A stretch of 64,000 bases of DNA, taken from contig NZ_JBLBVK010000035.1 in assembly GCF_047314965.1 (NCBI RefSeq), positions 1 through 64,000 of the forward strand. The letters run 5' to 3'. The notes below the pieces were generated by a model that ran no database searches, was not told the DNA's origin, and saw nothing but the letters and a program-made list of their open reading frames with translations. Position 1 is the first letter of the stretch. Each line of letters starts with the position of its first letter. The stretch is from JAVJUV01 sp047314965 (GTDB lineage: Bacteria > Pseudomonadota > Alphaproteobacteria > Rhodobacterales > Rhodobacteraceae). Of the stretch, positions 1-10,500 are shown in pieces. A program made the translations under genes and the position numbers.

Positions 1-3000
1 TCGTTCGAGTCCGCCCCGGGATCGCCCCTCTCGATGTAGCCGTAGAGAATGTTGTTCGTCGTATCGAGGTCGTAGACAACCGCCTCGCCCCCCGAGAACA
101 GGTCCGGAAGATCCCCAAGACCCGACGACGTCAGCGAGAAGGCCGCGCCTCCTCCAAGATTTTCGTCCGTCCCAACGCTGACGAGGCCCGCCAGTGACCC
201 GCTCGCTGTATTGGTGGTGATGCCAAGGTTACCCTCAACGTCCCCATCCTTCGGATCCGGACCGACATCGTCGGTGCCCGGATCGTCCGTAGCATCCGGA
301 TTGAAGTGCTCGTCTTCAACAACGCCACTCGAATAACCCGCGACAGTTATCGGAACGTCGTCTAGAACCCGGAAATCCGCCAGATCGCCAAGATCAAGCA
401 CCGGGTCGCCGTCAGAATCGACGACATGCAGCGCACTGGTGAAATCGAACGCGATGTCCGCTTCCAGGTTGTCCCCGAACTGCGCGCCATCGTGGTCAAT
501 CTGCCGGAGAACCGTAAACGTCAGAAGGCCCGCCGGTGTGACCTCAAAGGTCACCGCGTTATCCAATGACCTCGTCGTCAGAGGATCTGCATCGTCGTCC
601 GCGTAATCGCCATAGGCGCCATCGGTGATCCCGAATTCTTCAAAGCCGGAAAAGTCGAGGTTTGCATGATCGACGGACTCGATGCGCAGGGTGTCGCCAT
701 CCAGCTCGGCTGTCAGAAATCCTGATGCATTGATCGCCGTGACCAGTTGCTCAACGGTCTCGCCATCAGTGGGGACATTGAAGGAGAAAGCTTCGCTATC
801 ATCGTCAAGTTCGTCGATTGTGAATGACGTCGAAACCAATGACGCTCCTGGATCTATGTCCGTCGATGGTGTCTTTGTCCCCTCAATAGACACCACTGTT
901 CCGTAGATCACGTAGCCGGTGATCGTCGGCGTGGGCGAACCGCCATCATCATTGACCACACGGTGGTAGTCGATCAGCGCGTCCCGTGAGTAGCGCACCG
1001 GCAGTGTCGCGCCCGTAAGGTCAAGGCTGAAAACCGCGTCCGCATCGGTTCCCGACACCACCTGAAGGATCGTCGGGGCATCTACCGATACGCCATTGGT
1101 AATGTTGTCGAAATCGTTGTCAGCGACTACATCGGTATCGACGTCGGCCAAGTCGACCTGCACGGACGTCGTCTCGTCCTCATTGCCCGCACCGCCAAGC
1201 AAGGAGTCTTCTTCCTCGACATATTTGGGTGCTGACTCCGCTTCGAACGGATAGTCGTCTTCGAAGCCGAAAATGTCCCCGATGGCGACAGACTGCGTCG
1301 AGACCTGGGTGATCATGAAGTTGCCAACGTCGAACTCGGCGCTGTCGTCACCGGAATTGTCGCCGTCGTTCTCGATCAGGAGACGGACATGGTAGTCGTC
1401 GGTTGTGTACTTGACCGTATCCCCTGCCAGGATGCCGCCCATTTGGACGCCCATTCCGTCTTCGTTGAACGCAACCGTGATGGTGGATGAACCATCGCTT
1501 CCGAGAACCGTCATTGGGTCACCGAAATCAAGCAGGTCGGAGCCTGCGTCATCCGCGCCGACGTAGGCAGCATATTCCGCATAGGAAACTGTAAACGTCA
1601 CATCGGGCGCGTTTTTGCCCTTTGCGCGCGCACCGACGACCGTGATGGACTCGAAGCCGACCATTATTCCGGCGACGCTGTCCATATTGCCGAGCTGAGT
1701 TTCGAGGTCTTCCTCGAAAGTCGACCCGCCAAGCAGGCCGGTAGTCGACCCATCGATCGTATCTGAACCACTGATGTTTTCAGAGAGGGCTGTGAGGTAC
1801 AGGACCGCCGACTTCCCGCTTTGTAGCTGAACGACGTCGAATTGCGCGCTGGTGGCGCCAAGTGTGTCTTCGAAATCAATCTTGTGCTCATCATCCGCTT
1901 CGTTCTGATCGAGTTCCGGCACGGTATAATCGGCGCGGGCGCCAGTCACGAAAGTCAGGACCAGGGTATCCCCGAGACCATCGCCGTCTGTGTCCGCCGT
2001 CAACATCTGGTTGTTGGTACCGAACACCTGGTCCTGACCCTTGGCCTTAGACGAGTTGACAGTGTCGCCGGACGTAAGATTTTCACCGCTGTCCACGTCA
2101 GCCGGGTCGCGGCCGGTAGCGACGATGGCATAATCATGACGAAGGACGCCGTCACCGTCTTCATCGGTCGCGACCGACCCTGTGGAGGCGAACATGATGA
2201 ACATGTTCTGACCGGAGGGCGCGTTCGTGGCGTCGAAGGACAATTCATTTGTGATGGTCAGCGAGATGGCTTCATCCAGAATGGTGACCAGATTGTCCGG
2301 ACCATCGGGCCCAACAAGATTCTCTGAATTGGCGTTATCGATGGAGACACCGTCGAATTGGACCGTCCAGAATCGGCCTTCGAGCGTGTCCGGATCGCTG
2401 TCAGTTGCACCAGGTGTCAGGACCTGCTCGAAATAGATCGCGATCGCAGGGCTGGTGGGGTCGATGGGGTCGCCATCTGCGTCGACTTCAAAGCCAATGA
2501 GAATGTAGTCATCCACTCCATCATTGGTTGGGTCTGGCACCAACCACAGATGAATCGGGTTACGGTCCTCATCGGTATTTCCGGACGTCCAGAGGCCACT
2601 CGGAACGCCGTCGGCATCCACTCCGAGAACGGGAAACGGCAAACCGCCGGTGCCTGTGGTCAGCGCGATGTAGTCGAGATCGTCTCCGGTCAACGAGAAG
2701 ACCTTGGTCAGTTCGAATGAATCGGCGGCCACGTTCAGAAGGGCAGGCAGACCGAAGGCCTCTGTATCGCCTGAGATACTCAGGTTGCCAGTGGTGTAGA
2801 GGACGATCTGGTTATCGGCATTCAACTCAGCATTGATGCCAGAAAGGCTTCCGAACTGCGCAATGAGGTCAGCGTATGGATCCAGGGCGGATGCATCATA
2901 AGTTACAGCAACGTTATTGATCAATACTGTGTCGCCGTCGCTGAGGTTTGTGAGATCGACAGTTCCGGTGACAGTGCCGTAATTCGACAGGGCCGCCTCG

Positions 3001-3215
3001 TGGATTTCGTCGTCGAGATCTGCAACGTTGACGCTCAGATAAGCGGCCATCCAATTGGCGAACACAGGAGGAAGTTCGTTGACCGAGATGTCATTGTCGT
3101 TGTCGTCTTCCAGCGTTACGCCGGATTGCGTTACGGTATCTCCCCCGTTTTGCTGCCCCAAGCTTTCATCGAGAACTATGCCGCCAAAAATGTCGCTGTC
3201 AGAAAGGTCCGTCAT
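1..3215 (-). CDS. Very large RTX/adhesin-like secreted protein, partial (runs off left edge)
   Basis: An uninterrupted minus-strand frame starts at the ATG complement of 3213-3215, eight bases after a GGGGGA ribosome site, and continues through base 3, so at least 1071 residues are present and the C-terminus lies outside the window. The product starts MTDLSDSDIFGG, is very rich in Asp, Gly, Thr and Val, and I saw no cysteine in it. It carries many Asp-rich calcium-binding-like stretches such as DTDGDGLGD. The last part before the window edge (GTDENLGGGAAFSLTSSGLG) resembles the repeat seen in T1SS-143/DUF5801 RTX agglutinins. That family consists of giant calcium-binding surface or released proteins exported by type I secretion. 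The length, composition and the protease neighbours fit this; the exact function (adhesin or enzyme) cannot be read here. Confidence 0.75.
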   Translation of the reverse strand, partial: MTDLSDSDIFGGIVLDESLGQQNGGDTVTQSGVTLEDDNDNDISVNELPPVFANWMAAYLSVNVADLDDEIHEAALSNYGTVTGTVDLTNLSDGDTVLINNVAVTYDASALDPYADLIAQFGSLSGINAELNADNQIVLYTTGNLSISGDTEAFGLPALLNVAADSFELTKVFSLTGDDLDYIALTTGTGGLPFPVLGVDADGVPSGLWTSGNTDEDRNPIHLWLVPDPTNDGVDDYILIGFEVDADGDPIDPTSPAIAIYFEQVLTPGATDSDPDTLEGRFWTVQFDGVSIDNANSENLVGPDGPDNLVTILDEAISLTITNELSFDATNAPSGQNMFIMFASTGSVATDEDGDGVLRHDYAIVATGRDPADVDSGENLTSGDTVNSSKAKGQDQVFGTNNQMLTADTDGDGLGDTLVLTFVTGARADYTVPELDQNEADDEHKIDFEDTLGATSAQFDVVQLQSGKSAVLYLTALSENISGSDTIDGSTTGLLGGSTFEEDLETQLGNMDSVAGIMVGFESITVVGARAKGKNAPDVTFTVSYAEYAAYVGADDAGSDLLDFGDPMTVLGSDGSSTITVAFNEDGMGVQMGGILAGDTVKYTTDDYHVRLLIENDGDNSGDDSAEFDVGNFMITQVSTQSVAIGDIFGFEDDYPFEAESAPKYVEEEDSLLGGAGNEDETTSVQVDLADVDTDVVADNDFDNITNGVSVDAPTILQVVSGTDADAVFSLDLTGATLPVRYSRDALIDYHRVVNDDGGSPTPTITGYVIYGTVVSIEGTKTPSTDIDPGASLVSTSFTIDELDDDSEAFSFNVPTDGETVEQLVTAINASGFLTAELDGDTLRIESVDHANLDFSGFEEFGITDGAYGDYADDDADPLTTRSLDNAVTFEVTPAGLLTFTVLRQIDHDGAQFGDNLEADIAFDFTSALHVVDSDGDPVLDLGDLADFRVLDDVPITVAGYSSGVVEDEHFNPDATDDPGTDDVGPDPKDGDVEGNLGITTNTASGSLAGLVSVGTDENLGGGAAFSLTSSGLGDLPDLFSGGEAVVYDLDTTNNILYGYIERGDPGADSN

Positions 3216-4146
3216 TGTTCATTTCCCCCATAAGAATTTGCCTAGCGCGCCAGCCTCGAGAACCTCGCTTGCGCATCCTGCTTGACGATCCGATTTAAGT
3301 TTGCCTATCCGGACGCACGCAGGTAGTTGATACGGGTCAAGCGACGATTCCGTGTTCCGATGTTGCTGGTGTTCGACGTGTCTCGATCGGAGGCGAAAGG
3401 CGGCCTTCCGCAGCCCGCTGAGCGCGAGATCGACCGACCCCACCGTTGTCTTTCTGGAATTTGAACCTGAGATGCGTCTCCCGACGCTCGGGCAATCAAT
3501 GCTGCTTGTGGCGTGTTCCGATTATTGCACTCGCCGATCGCGCGATCATGACCGCGCGAGCCTGACCCAGCTACAGATACCCAATCTTTTGACGATCCGT
3601 GCCTAAAACCGTCCTTGTACATCCCCACGAGCCCCCAGCCCAATCAGGATGCTCGATACCGCTTCGCCTGTCGTCACATCACAAGCAGCGAACTGATACT
3701 GGATAGGAACTCACACAAGCTGCCAGGGCTTCTGCACTCACTTTGACAATTCGGTTCTATCCGAAAGTATATTTTCAGCTTGCGCCACAAAGCATTCGAA
3801 AATCAATAGAAAACTTGGAATATTTGTATCATTCCGAATATTTAACAATACATAACAGTTTACTATTTCTGTTTCCGAAATAGAAACAAAAACGACTTGG
3901 GAGCCGTTTCCAAGGCTCCGATTTGTGACAGGAGCAAGGCTTTCTCTCTACCATTGGGCGAGTGGCGATTTCAGCCTTCCGAGCGACGTAAAGAGCCAGG
4001 GCGAGCGTGTCACGCTCGGCAAAACCCGCCCAATGCCGAAATGGGCAACAAAGCGCCCATGCCACGCTATGGCCATGATTCTGCCTTGCGGAGGGCTAGT
4101 TTCGGGAAAAAAACAGCCGGAAACCCTATGCACGAGAGGCGCGTTC
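3216..4146. other. Divergent intergenic region with inverted repeats
   Basis: About 930 bases separate the adhesin-like gene (minus) from the serralysin gene (plus). No convincing gene is seen. Bases 3750-3895 are AT-rich and probably hold the promoter of the protease. Two inverted repeats lie there: CTATTTC-N7-GAAATAG at 3863-3883 and GGAGCC-N8-GGCTCC at 3900-3919. Each encloses a GTTTCC core, which also occurs twice in front of the subtilase gene near 11.6 kb. Confidence 0.5.
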
Positions 4147-6477
4147 ATGCCGAAGAATATCGACAAGGGTAACGGTGGAACGGGTCCTGGTAGAGAGCAA
4201 AACCTGATTTTCGAAGCTGACGGTGTCGCGGGCACATATGCCGGCGGCCGGGGCGACGACACCTATTTCATCGATCACGCGGATGACCAGGTTTTCGAGA
4301 AGAACAATGCTGGCATCGACAGCGTATTCGCGAGCGTGGATTGGACGCTGAGCGACAACCTCGAGGCCCTGACCTTCCTGGGCGAGGGTGACTTCAGTGG
4401 TTCCGGGAACGCGGAAGACAACACTATCACCGGTGCCGCCGGGAATGACACGCTCCTAGGACAGGCTGGACAGGACAGTATTGTCGGCGGCGAGGGCGAT
4501 GACATTCTCGATGGCGGAGAGGGGTCGGACATCCTCGAAGGTGGCCTTGGCTCCGACACGGCTCGGTATCTCGGGTCGGAACATGACTACACGCTTGCGA
4601 TTGACGGCGATGTGGTGACCGTCACCTCGCTGATCACGGGTGACCGGGACATCCTTACGGAGATCGAGTGGCTTCTTTTTGATGATGCGCGGATTTCGAC
4701 AGCAAGCCTGACATCTGACCCCGTCCCAAGCTTCGCGACAGCTGCCGACAGTGGCCCGGTCCCTGAGGACGGAACGATCGTGATCGACGTTCTCGGCAAT
4801 GACGCCGGAGAGGGCCTCACGATTGTCGGTGTCACGCAGGGTGCCCTGGGGGCCGTCACGATCAATACCGACGGAACCCTTTCCTACGCACCAAATCCGG
4901 ATGTCACCGGCGAGGACAGCTTCACCTACACGGTCATGGATGCGAGCGGCGCAGAGCTGACGGAAAGCGTCTCGATTGACATCCTGCCGGTGAACGACGC
5001 TCCGATCGCTGTGGATGACAGCTTTTCGATTTACCTGGGCGCAGATTATTTAGGTTCGTTCAACACCCTGTCCAATGACGCGGACCCCGATGGTGATGCC
5101 CTGTCCGTTGTGGCGGGCGGCGCATCGGCAGACGCCCTCGTATCAGGAGATGGCAGCGGTGCATCATTGGTCTTTAAGACCGCGGCCGGGGGCTCGGTGA
5201 CACTCAATGCAGATGGCACCTTCAGCTACACGGCCGGTGAAACGGAGACCACGGAAGACAGCTTCATCTACGCGGTGTCCGACGGCAGCGACGCGCTGTC
5301 GACCGCGGAAGTCACCCTGAGCCTCACCACGTCGGCGCCGGAAGCACCAGCGCCGACCCCGGAGCCCACGCCCTATTACGTGGATGGGTTGATCTATGGC
5401 GATCCCTATCGGCTCAATGCCGGGAACGACCTCGGGACGGCCGTCCAGGTCACTTATACATTCCTGTCAGGTGTGCCCAGCTATTATGACGAAAACTCCG
5501 CACAAGCTCAGACCTTCGCGGCTTTCGACGATGCACAGCAGGAGACTGTCAGAGCAATACTGTCCGAGCTGTCCTCCTTTGCGAATGTTGAATTCGTTGA
5601 AGTGGTTGATGGGCCGGCTACGATCACGTTCGGCTTAGCTGATCTCGGCGGCGCAAAAGGGCTTGCGTTCAAGCCCTTGGGAACCGAAACGGGAACGTAT
5701 TCCTCGGATATCTGGCTAGATTTGGCGCATGTGGCCACCGGCATGGACCCGGGAGATTATGCTTACTGGACGCTAACTCATGAAATTGGTCACGCCATAG
5801 GCCTGGATCATTCTGCACTCCCAAACGACGAAAACAACCTGCAGTATTCGGTTATGTCTGGCAGTGCACATCCCGAATTCGGACTTCCAGATTCCTATCA
5901 ACTCTATGACGTTGCGGCACTGCAGTACCTCTACGGCGCGAACACCTCGGACACGGCCGGCGATGACGTCTATGCGTTTGATGCCCTTTCGGACGGCACG
6001 GCCGTCATCTGGGATGCCGGCGGCCGCGATACGATCGACATGTCCGGAGCCACCTACGGTGTGGAGATCGATTTGAATGAAGGTGTATTCAGCGATATCA
6101 CGGCCCTTGGCAGCAACAATGTCGCGATTGCCTTTGGTACCACGATCGAGAATGCGATCGGCGGCGGCCATGACGATGTGATCCGCGGCAACGAGGTCGA
6201 CAACTGGATCGACGGCGGTGCGGGCAACGATGTGCTCGCGGGCGGTGCCGGCTTCGACACCTACGGGTTCAGCAGCGGCTGGGGACAGGATACGATCGAG
6301 GATTATACTGTCGGCGAAGACCGCCTCGACTTCTCGAACACCGGCCTGACGCTCGAGAACCTCCTGATCACGGCCGTCGATGGCAATACCATCCTCAGCG
6401 ATGGCGAGAACAGCGTGACGCTGACCGGGGTCGATGGCACCGAGACGAAGCTCGACGAGAGCTTCCTCCTCTTCTGA
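4147..6477 (+). CDS. Serralysin-like zinc metalloprotease with RTX and cadherin/VCBS-like domains
   Basis: A 776-residue secreted protease. I chose the ATG at 4147 (MPKNIDKGNGG) because GAGAGG lies just upstream and the product then begins like the other RTX proteins here; the frame is open back to a GTG at 3925. Order of domains: N-terminal RTX nonapeptides (about residues 95-140, e.g. GGEGDDILDGGEGSD), two VCBS/cadherin-like modules (about 200-400) with the TFSYTA-type signature, an M10 catalytic domain with the full zinc motif HEIGHAIGLDH (H545, E546, H549, H555) followed by a Met-turn SVMSG, then a C-terminal serralysin RTX part and a hydrophobic end (SFLLF). Serralysins are exported by type I secretion with a C-terminal signal and degrade extracellular protein. 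Placing the RTX and adhesion-like modules before the catalytic domain is unlike compact serralysins of about 480 residues. Confidence 0.9.
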   Translation: MPKNIDKGNGGTGPGREQNLIFEADGVAGTYAGGRGDDTYFIDHADDQVFEKNNAGIDSVFASVDWTLSDNLEALTFLGEGDFSGSGNAEDNTITGAAGNDTLLGQAGQDSIVGGEGDDILDGGEGSDILEGGLGSDTARYLGSEHDYTLAIDGDVVTVTSLITGDRDILTEIEWLLFDDARISTASLTSDPVPSFATAADSGPVPEDGTIVIDVLGNDAGEGLTIVGVTQGALGAVTINTDGTLSYAPNPDVTGEDSFTYTVMDASGAELTESVSIDILPVNDAPIAVDDSFSIYLGADYLGSFNTLSNDADPDGDALSVVAGGASADALVSGDGSGASLVFKTAAGGSVTLNADGTFSYTAGETETTEDSFIYAVSDGSDALSTAEVTLSLTTSAPEAPAPTPEPTPYYVDGLIYGDPYRLNAGNDLGTAVQVTYTFLSGVPSYYDENSAQAQTFAAFDDAQQETVRAILSELSSFANVEFVEVVDGPATITFGLADLGGAKGLAFKPLGTETGTYSSDIWLDLAHVATGMDPGDYAYWTLTHEIGHAIGLDHSALPNDENNLQYSVMSGSAHPEFGLPDSYQLYDVAALQYLYGANTSDTAGDDVYAFDALSDGTAVIWDAGGRDTIDMSGATYGVEIDLNEGVFSDITALGSNNVAIAFGTTIENAIGGGHDDVIRGNEVDNWIDGGAGNDVLAGGAGFDTYGFSSGWGQDTIEDYTVGEDRLDFSNTGLTLENLLITAVDGNTILSDGENSVTLTGVDGTETKLDESFLLF

Positions 6478-6503
6478 TCGGCCATTATCACCGAAATACG
6501 CGA

Positions 6504-6535
6504 GGCCCTGGACGCATGTCGCGCCCGGGGCCTTG
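6504..6535 (+). terminator. Possible weak terminator after the serralysin gene
   Basis: GGCCC at 6504-6508 can pair with GGGCC at 6528-6532 and is followed by TTGTCTTT. The stem is short and the loop long, so this is only a weak candidate. Confidence 0.25.
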
Positions 6536-6654
6536 TCTTTCGACGAGGCGCAATCGTCTCCAACCAAGACGCGACAGACGGCCAACCTCCCGGCCCGGGA
6601 CCAGGAATTGATCAGCGTCAAGGCACCGAAGCCGCGTCCACGGTCAGATGCCTC

Positions 6655-7332
6655 ATGACCGAGATCGAGGAACGCGGCGTTGAGGTCGCTGCAGACGGCG
6701 AGCAGATATCCTTGCCCGGAACCTTGCTTCTACCGCCGCGCGCAAAAGCCTTGATCGTCTTTGCCCATGGCAGCGGCAGCAGTCGGCTCAGCCCGCGCAA
6801 CCGCGCGGTCGCCGAGGCTCTCGCTGAACAAGGGTTCGCGACGCTCCTTTTCGATCTTCTGACCGAGGCAGAGGCGCGCGACCGGGCCAATGTCTTCGAT
6901 ATCCCGCTCCTCGCCGAGCGCGTGGGCGCGGCCATTCGCTGGGTCCGCGCGAGTCCCAACCTCGGTGCCCTCGCTCTCGGGCTCTTCGGCGCGAGCACCG
7001 GCGCAGCGGCGGCGCTCGTGGCCGCGGCCAAGGCCCCCGGCGAGGTCGGCGCCGTGGTCTCCCGCGGCGGGCGTCCCGACATGGCCGAAGGCGCCCTCCT
7101 CTCGGTCGAGGCCCCGACCTTGCTGATCGTGGGCGGTGCGGACCACGGGGTAATCGAGCTGAACGAGGCCGCCCACGCCGCGCTCCGCTGCCCGGCAAAG
7201 CTCGAGATCATCCCCGGCGCCACGCATCTCTTCGAGGAGCCGGGCGCGCTTGCGGCGGTGGTCGATCTCGCGGCGCGATGGTTTGACCTCACGCTGACCG
7301 CGGGCCCGGCCCGATGGAACGACGGGGAGTAA
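6655..7332 (+). CDS. Alpha/beta hydrolase (dienelactone-hydrolase-like)
   Basis: A 225-residue cytoplasmic hydrolase. It shows the oxyanion-side motif FAHGSGSS, the nucleophile elbow GASTGA, an aspartate after strand 7 (GGADHGV) and the histidine in GATHLFEEPG, so a complete Ser-Asp-His triad is likely. The family (dienelactone-hydrolase-like, often found alone or fused to a phosphoribosyltransferase) hydrolyses small esters or lactones of unknown identity. There is no signal peptide. It starts 177 bases after the protease gene on the same strand, but GC content and codon use are core-like, so the link to the exoproteins is probably only positional. Confidence 0.85.
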   Translation: MTEIEERGVEVAADGEQISLPGTLLLPPRAKALIVFAHGSGSSRLSPRNRAVAEALAEQGFATLLFDLLTEAEARDRANVFDIPLLAERVGAAIRWVRASPNLGALALGLFGASTGAAAALVAAAKAPGEVGAVVSRGGRPDMAEGALLSVEAPTLLIVGGADHGVIELNEAAHAALRCPAKLEIIPGATHLFEEPGALAAVVDLAARWFDLTLTAGPARWNDGE

Positions 7333-7397
7333 GACCCCCGAACGGGCGCCAGCCCGAGTCATCTCGAGGGCGAAGATTTCGGCCCCGTTGAGACCCC

Positions 7398-7443
7398 TTT
7401 TTAAAGAGGTCCGCAAAATTCCCGACTCGAAGGCCCGATAACG
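7398..7443 (+). repeat. Intergenic repeat, copy 1 (TTTTTAAAGAGG ... GCCCGATAACG)
   Basis: The words TTTTTAAAGAGG and GCCCGATAACG lie about 35 bases apart in the gap between the hydrolase and subtilase genes. The same two words recur in the gaps near 13.6 kb and, with one change in the first, near 27.0 kb. The whole gap 7333-7592 holds no gene that I can support. Confidence 0.45.
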
Positions 7444-7592
7444 TGCGACCTCGTCTTCAAACGACAGCGCGATCGGAGTAGCGGAACCCTGTCTCGCAAC
7501 CTCGACACCGCGACTCTGCTCGCGCTCAGAACGGCTTTCCTGCCGAGCGAAAAGGGTCTTCCGAAGTCCCCTTTCGACCGAGGTCTGCCGTG

Positions 7593-10500
7593 TTATGCGA
7601 CGAACTGGCTGTCGAAGAGGAAATCATCCGCCGTAAGGGTCAGTTCTGCGTAGTTCGCAAAGGTCAGGCTGTCGCCGCTTGCGAATTGCAGGATCTGGTC
7701 GGAGCCTGAGATGCTGAAGGACAGGTCGGTGAACGTGGTCTCTGAGAAACCGCTCAGCGAGACGAGATCGAATTCCTCCTGGTTGAAGTCGAGGATCACG
7801 TCGTCGCCGTGGCCGAACTCGAAGTAGAAGATGTCCGCATCGGCTCCGCCTGCAAGGGTATCGTTCCCGAAATGGCCGTATAGTTCGTCCAGTCCGGCCC
7901 CGCCGCTGATGTCGTCGTCACCACGCATCCCGGCGAGCCGGTTGGCGCTGTCGTCGCCCAGAAGCGTGTCGTTGCCGTCCCCTGTGACCGCATGTTCGAT
8001 CTGGGTGCCGGCATCGAAGGAGGCGATGGTCACTTCTCCGGCAGTCACGCCGGCTGCGAGATCGACCGCGATATCCGATGTCATCGCCGCGAGGTTCAGC
8101 CAGTCGATGCCGCCGGTGTCTGACAGGGTGACGCGATCGGCGTCGCCGTCGAGACCCATGCTCAGCATTTCGTCGGTATAGGTGTAGATGTCATTGTCGA
8201 GGCCGGTGTCCGAGCCGTGGAACTCCATGCCCAGCTCGACAAGAGTGTTGCCGTCGTACTCCCTCCGGTAGTTGTCGACGTCGAAGGTGACGTCCTTTTC
8301 CATGAGCGTCACGGTCCAGGTGCCGTTGGGGTCCTCGCCGCGGAAGGCGTTGGCCCCGAAGGTCCAGGTGACGTTGACGGTCAAAAGCTGGAAGCCGATG
8401 AAGTCATAGGCCGGCGTGTAGTCGTTGATCGGCACGTCGAGCAGCGTCACGGTCGTCCCGTCGGGCGAGGTGATCTGGAGCATCACCTCCTGCATCAGCG
8501 TCGTGCTGAGGTTCATGTAGATGTCGACATATTCCAGGTCCATCGGCGCGCCGGAATAGTCGAAAGTCCATTCAGCAATGTCGCCGTTGCCCGAGACCGT
8601 GAGGTTGGGGGTCATGACCCCGGTGCCATAGCTAACCTCGTTCGCCGAGGTTTGCGGCACGTCGAAGAAGCCCCAGACCTCCGCCATGCGCACGGCGGCC
8701 AGCGCGTTCACGGCACCGTAGCCATAGTCTTCCGAGAAGTGCATGCCGCCGCCGTTCCACGTGTCGGTACCGTTCCAGGTGCCCGGGAAATACTCGATCT
8801 GATCGAGCCCTGTCGTTTCGCGTATGCCGTCGGAATCCAGGTCGACGGGGACGATCTCGGCATCAGTTCTCTGGACCTCGATCTCGCTGCCGGTCCAGGT
8901 TGCCGATTGCGCGAGGATGGTCTGCACGTCGCGCCAGCCCAGCAATTCGTTTGCGTCCAGCATCAGGGCCACGACGCCCGCCACGGTCGGCGTTGCCGCC
9001 GAGGTGCCGCCGAAGCCGCTGGTGTCGTTGGCGCTGCTCCAGTCCTCGGGGCCATAGCCGAAGCTGCCCAGGCGGTCCGTGGTCGGAATGCGCAGATCGC
9101 TCTCGGCCGTCATGTCGCCATTGGCATCGACGATGGTGTTGCCGCTGGATGGCGCCGAGACCAGGATGTTCGCGCCGCGGCTGGAGTACCAAGAGACGTC
9201 GCCATCGGAATCGTAGGCGCCAACGGTGATCGAGAAGCGGGTCGTATCGGTGAAGTCGCCCTGTGAACTGTCCGCCCAGTTGCCCGCGGCCTTCAGGATG
9301 ATCGTCCCCAGCCCGCCCCGACCGGTCGTTGTCGCGTCTTCGGCGGCCGCGACATAGGCCAGGATGGGGGCCGCGGTGTCGTTCAGATAGGTCGGTGCGC
9401 CGCCCCAGCTGTGGTTGACGACATCGAAATTGCCCATCTGCGCGATGGCATATTCGAAGACGGTTGTATCGGTGGTGTTGATGTTCGCCGGGCCCGAAAA
9501 GATGTTCACGCCGACCAGCGTGGCGTCATAGGCGATGCCTACCGTGCCCTCGCCGTTACGTTCGCCCGCGATGATGCCGGCCACGGCGGTCCCGTGGTTC
9601 GCCTCGTTCTCGTTTGTCGGCATCGGGTCGAGTTCTGTGCCCCGATACCTAAGATGCAGCGAGGCGTCGTAATTGTCGTCGAGATCGACATGGGTGTATT
9701 CGATCCCGTCGTCATAGACCGCAACCGTGACGCCGACGCCGGTATAATCCACCCAGACATCCTCGATGCCGCCCAGCATTTGCAGGTTCCACTGTTCGGC
9801 GTAAAGCGGATCGATCTCGGGTGCGGGAGGTTCCTCAACCAAGATAGTGAAAATGGAGGGGCCGGTGGGCTCCCCCGCAACATTGCCCGCTTCGTCGAAG
9901 GTCTGGAGCGTGATCTCGTGGGTTCCGGCAGCAAGGCCTGAAAGGTTTGCCGACCAGTCACCCGCATCGTCCGCATAGGTGTGCGTCGCAAGGACGCCAT
10001 TTACATAAACATCCACGCGTGCATTGCGCTCGGCCGTGCCCACCAAAAGCGGACTTGAATCGGTAGTTGTCGATCCGCTGCCGATAGGCAGGGCGTCCGA
10101 AGACCCGCCATCATCGACCCTGACTTCGGTCAGAACAGCGGCACTGACCGCAGTGTCGATTGTGATGCTGAGATCGCTCGTCCAGGCTGTATTGCCCGCG
10201 GCGTCAGTGACGAGTGCCCGATAGGTATAGGTCCCATCCGTCAAGGCTCCAGGAGCGAATGTCCAGCTACCATCTCCAGCGACCGTGGCGATCACGCCAG
10301 CGTCAAGGTTCGCCTCGCCGCCGATGACGGGGTAGACCATCACGGTCGACCCCGCCTCCGCCATGCCTGTCAGAACCGGTGTGGTGTCCGAGGTGATGCC
10401 GTCGCCGTCGATGCCGGTATCATCGGAGATACCGTCGATCGTTGCGATCGAAACCGAACTGTCTATGGTTATCTGGAAATCCGCCGATGTCGCGGTATTC

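Noticed and set aside
8217..9266. Long plus-strand frame antisense to the subtilase gene
   Set aside because: It mirrors the codon pattern of the opposite strand, has no ribosome site and no domain.
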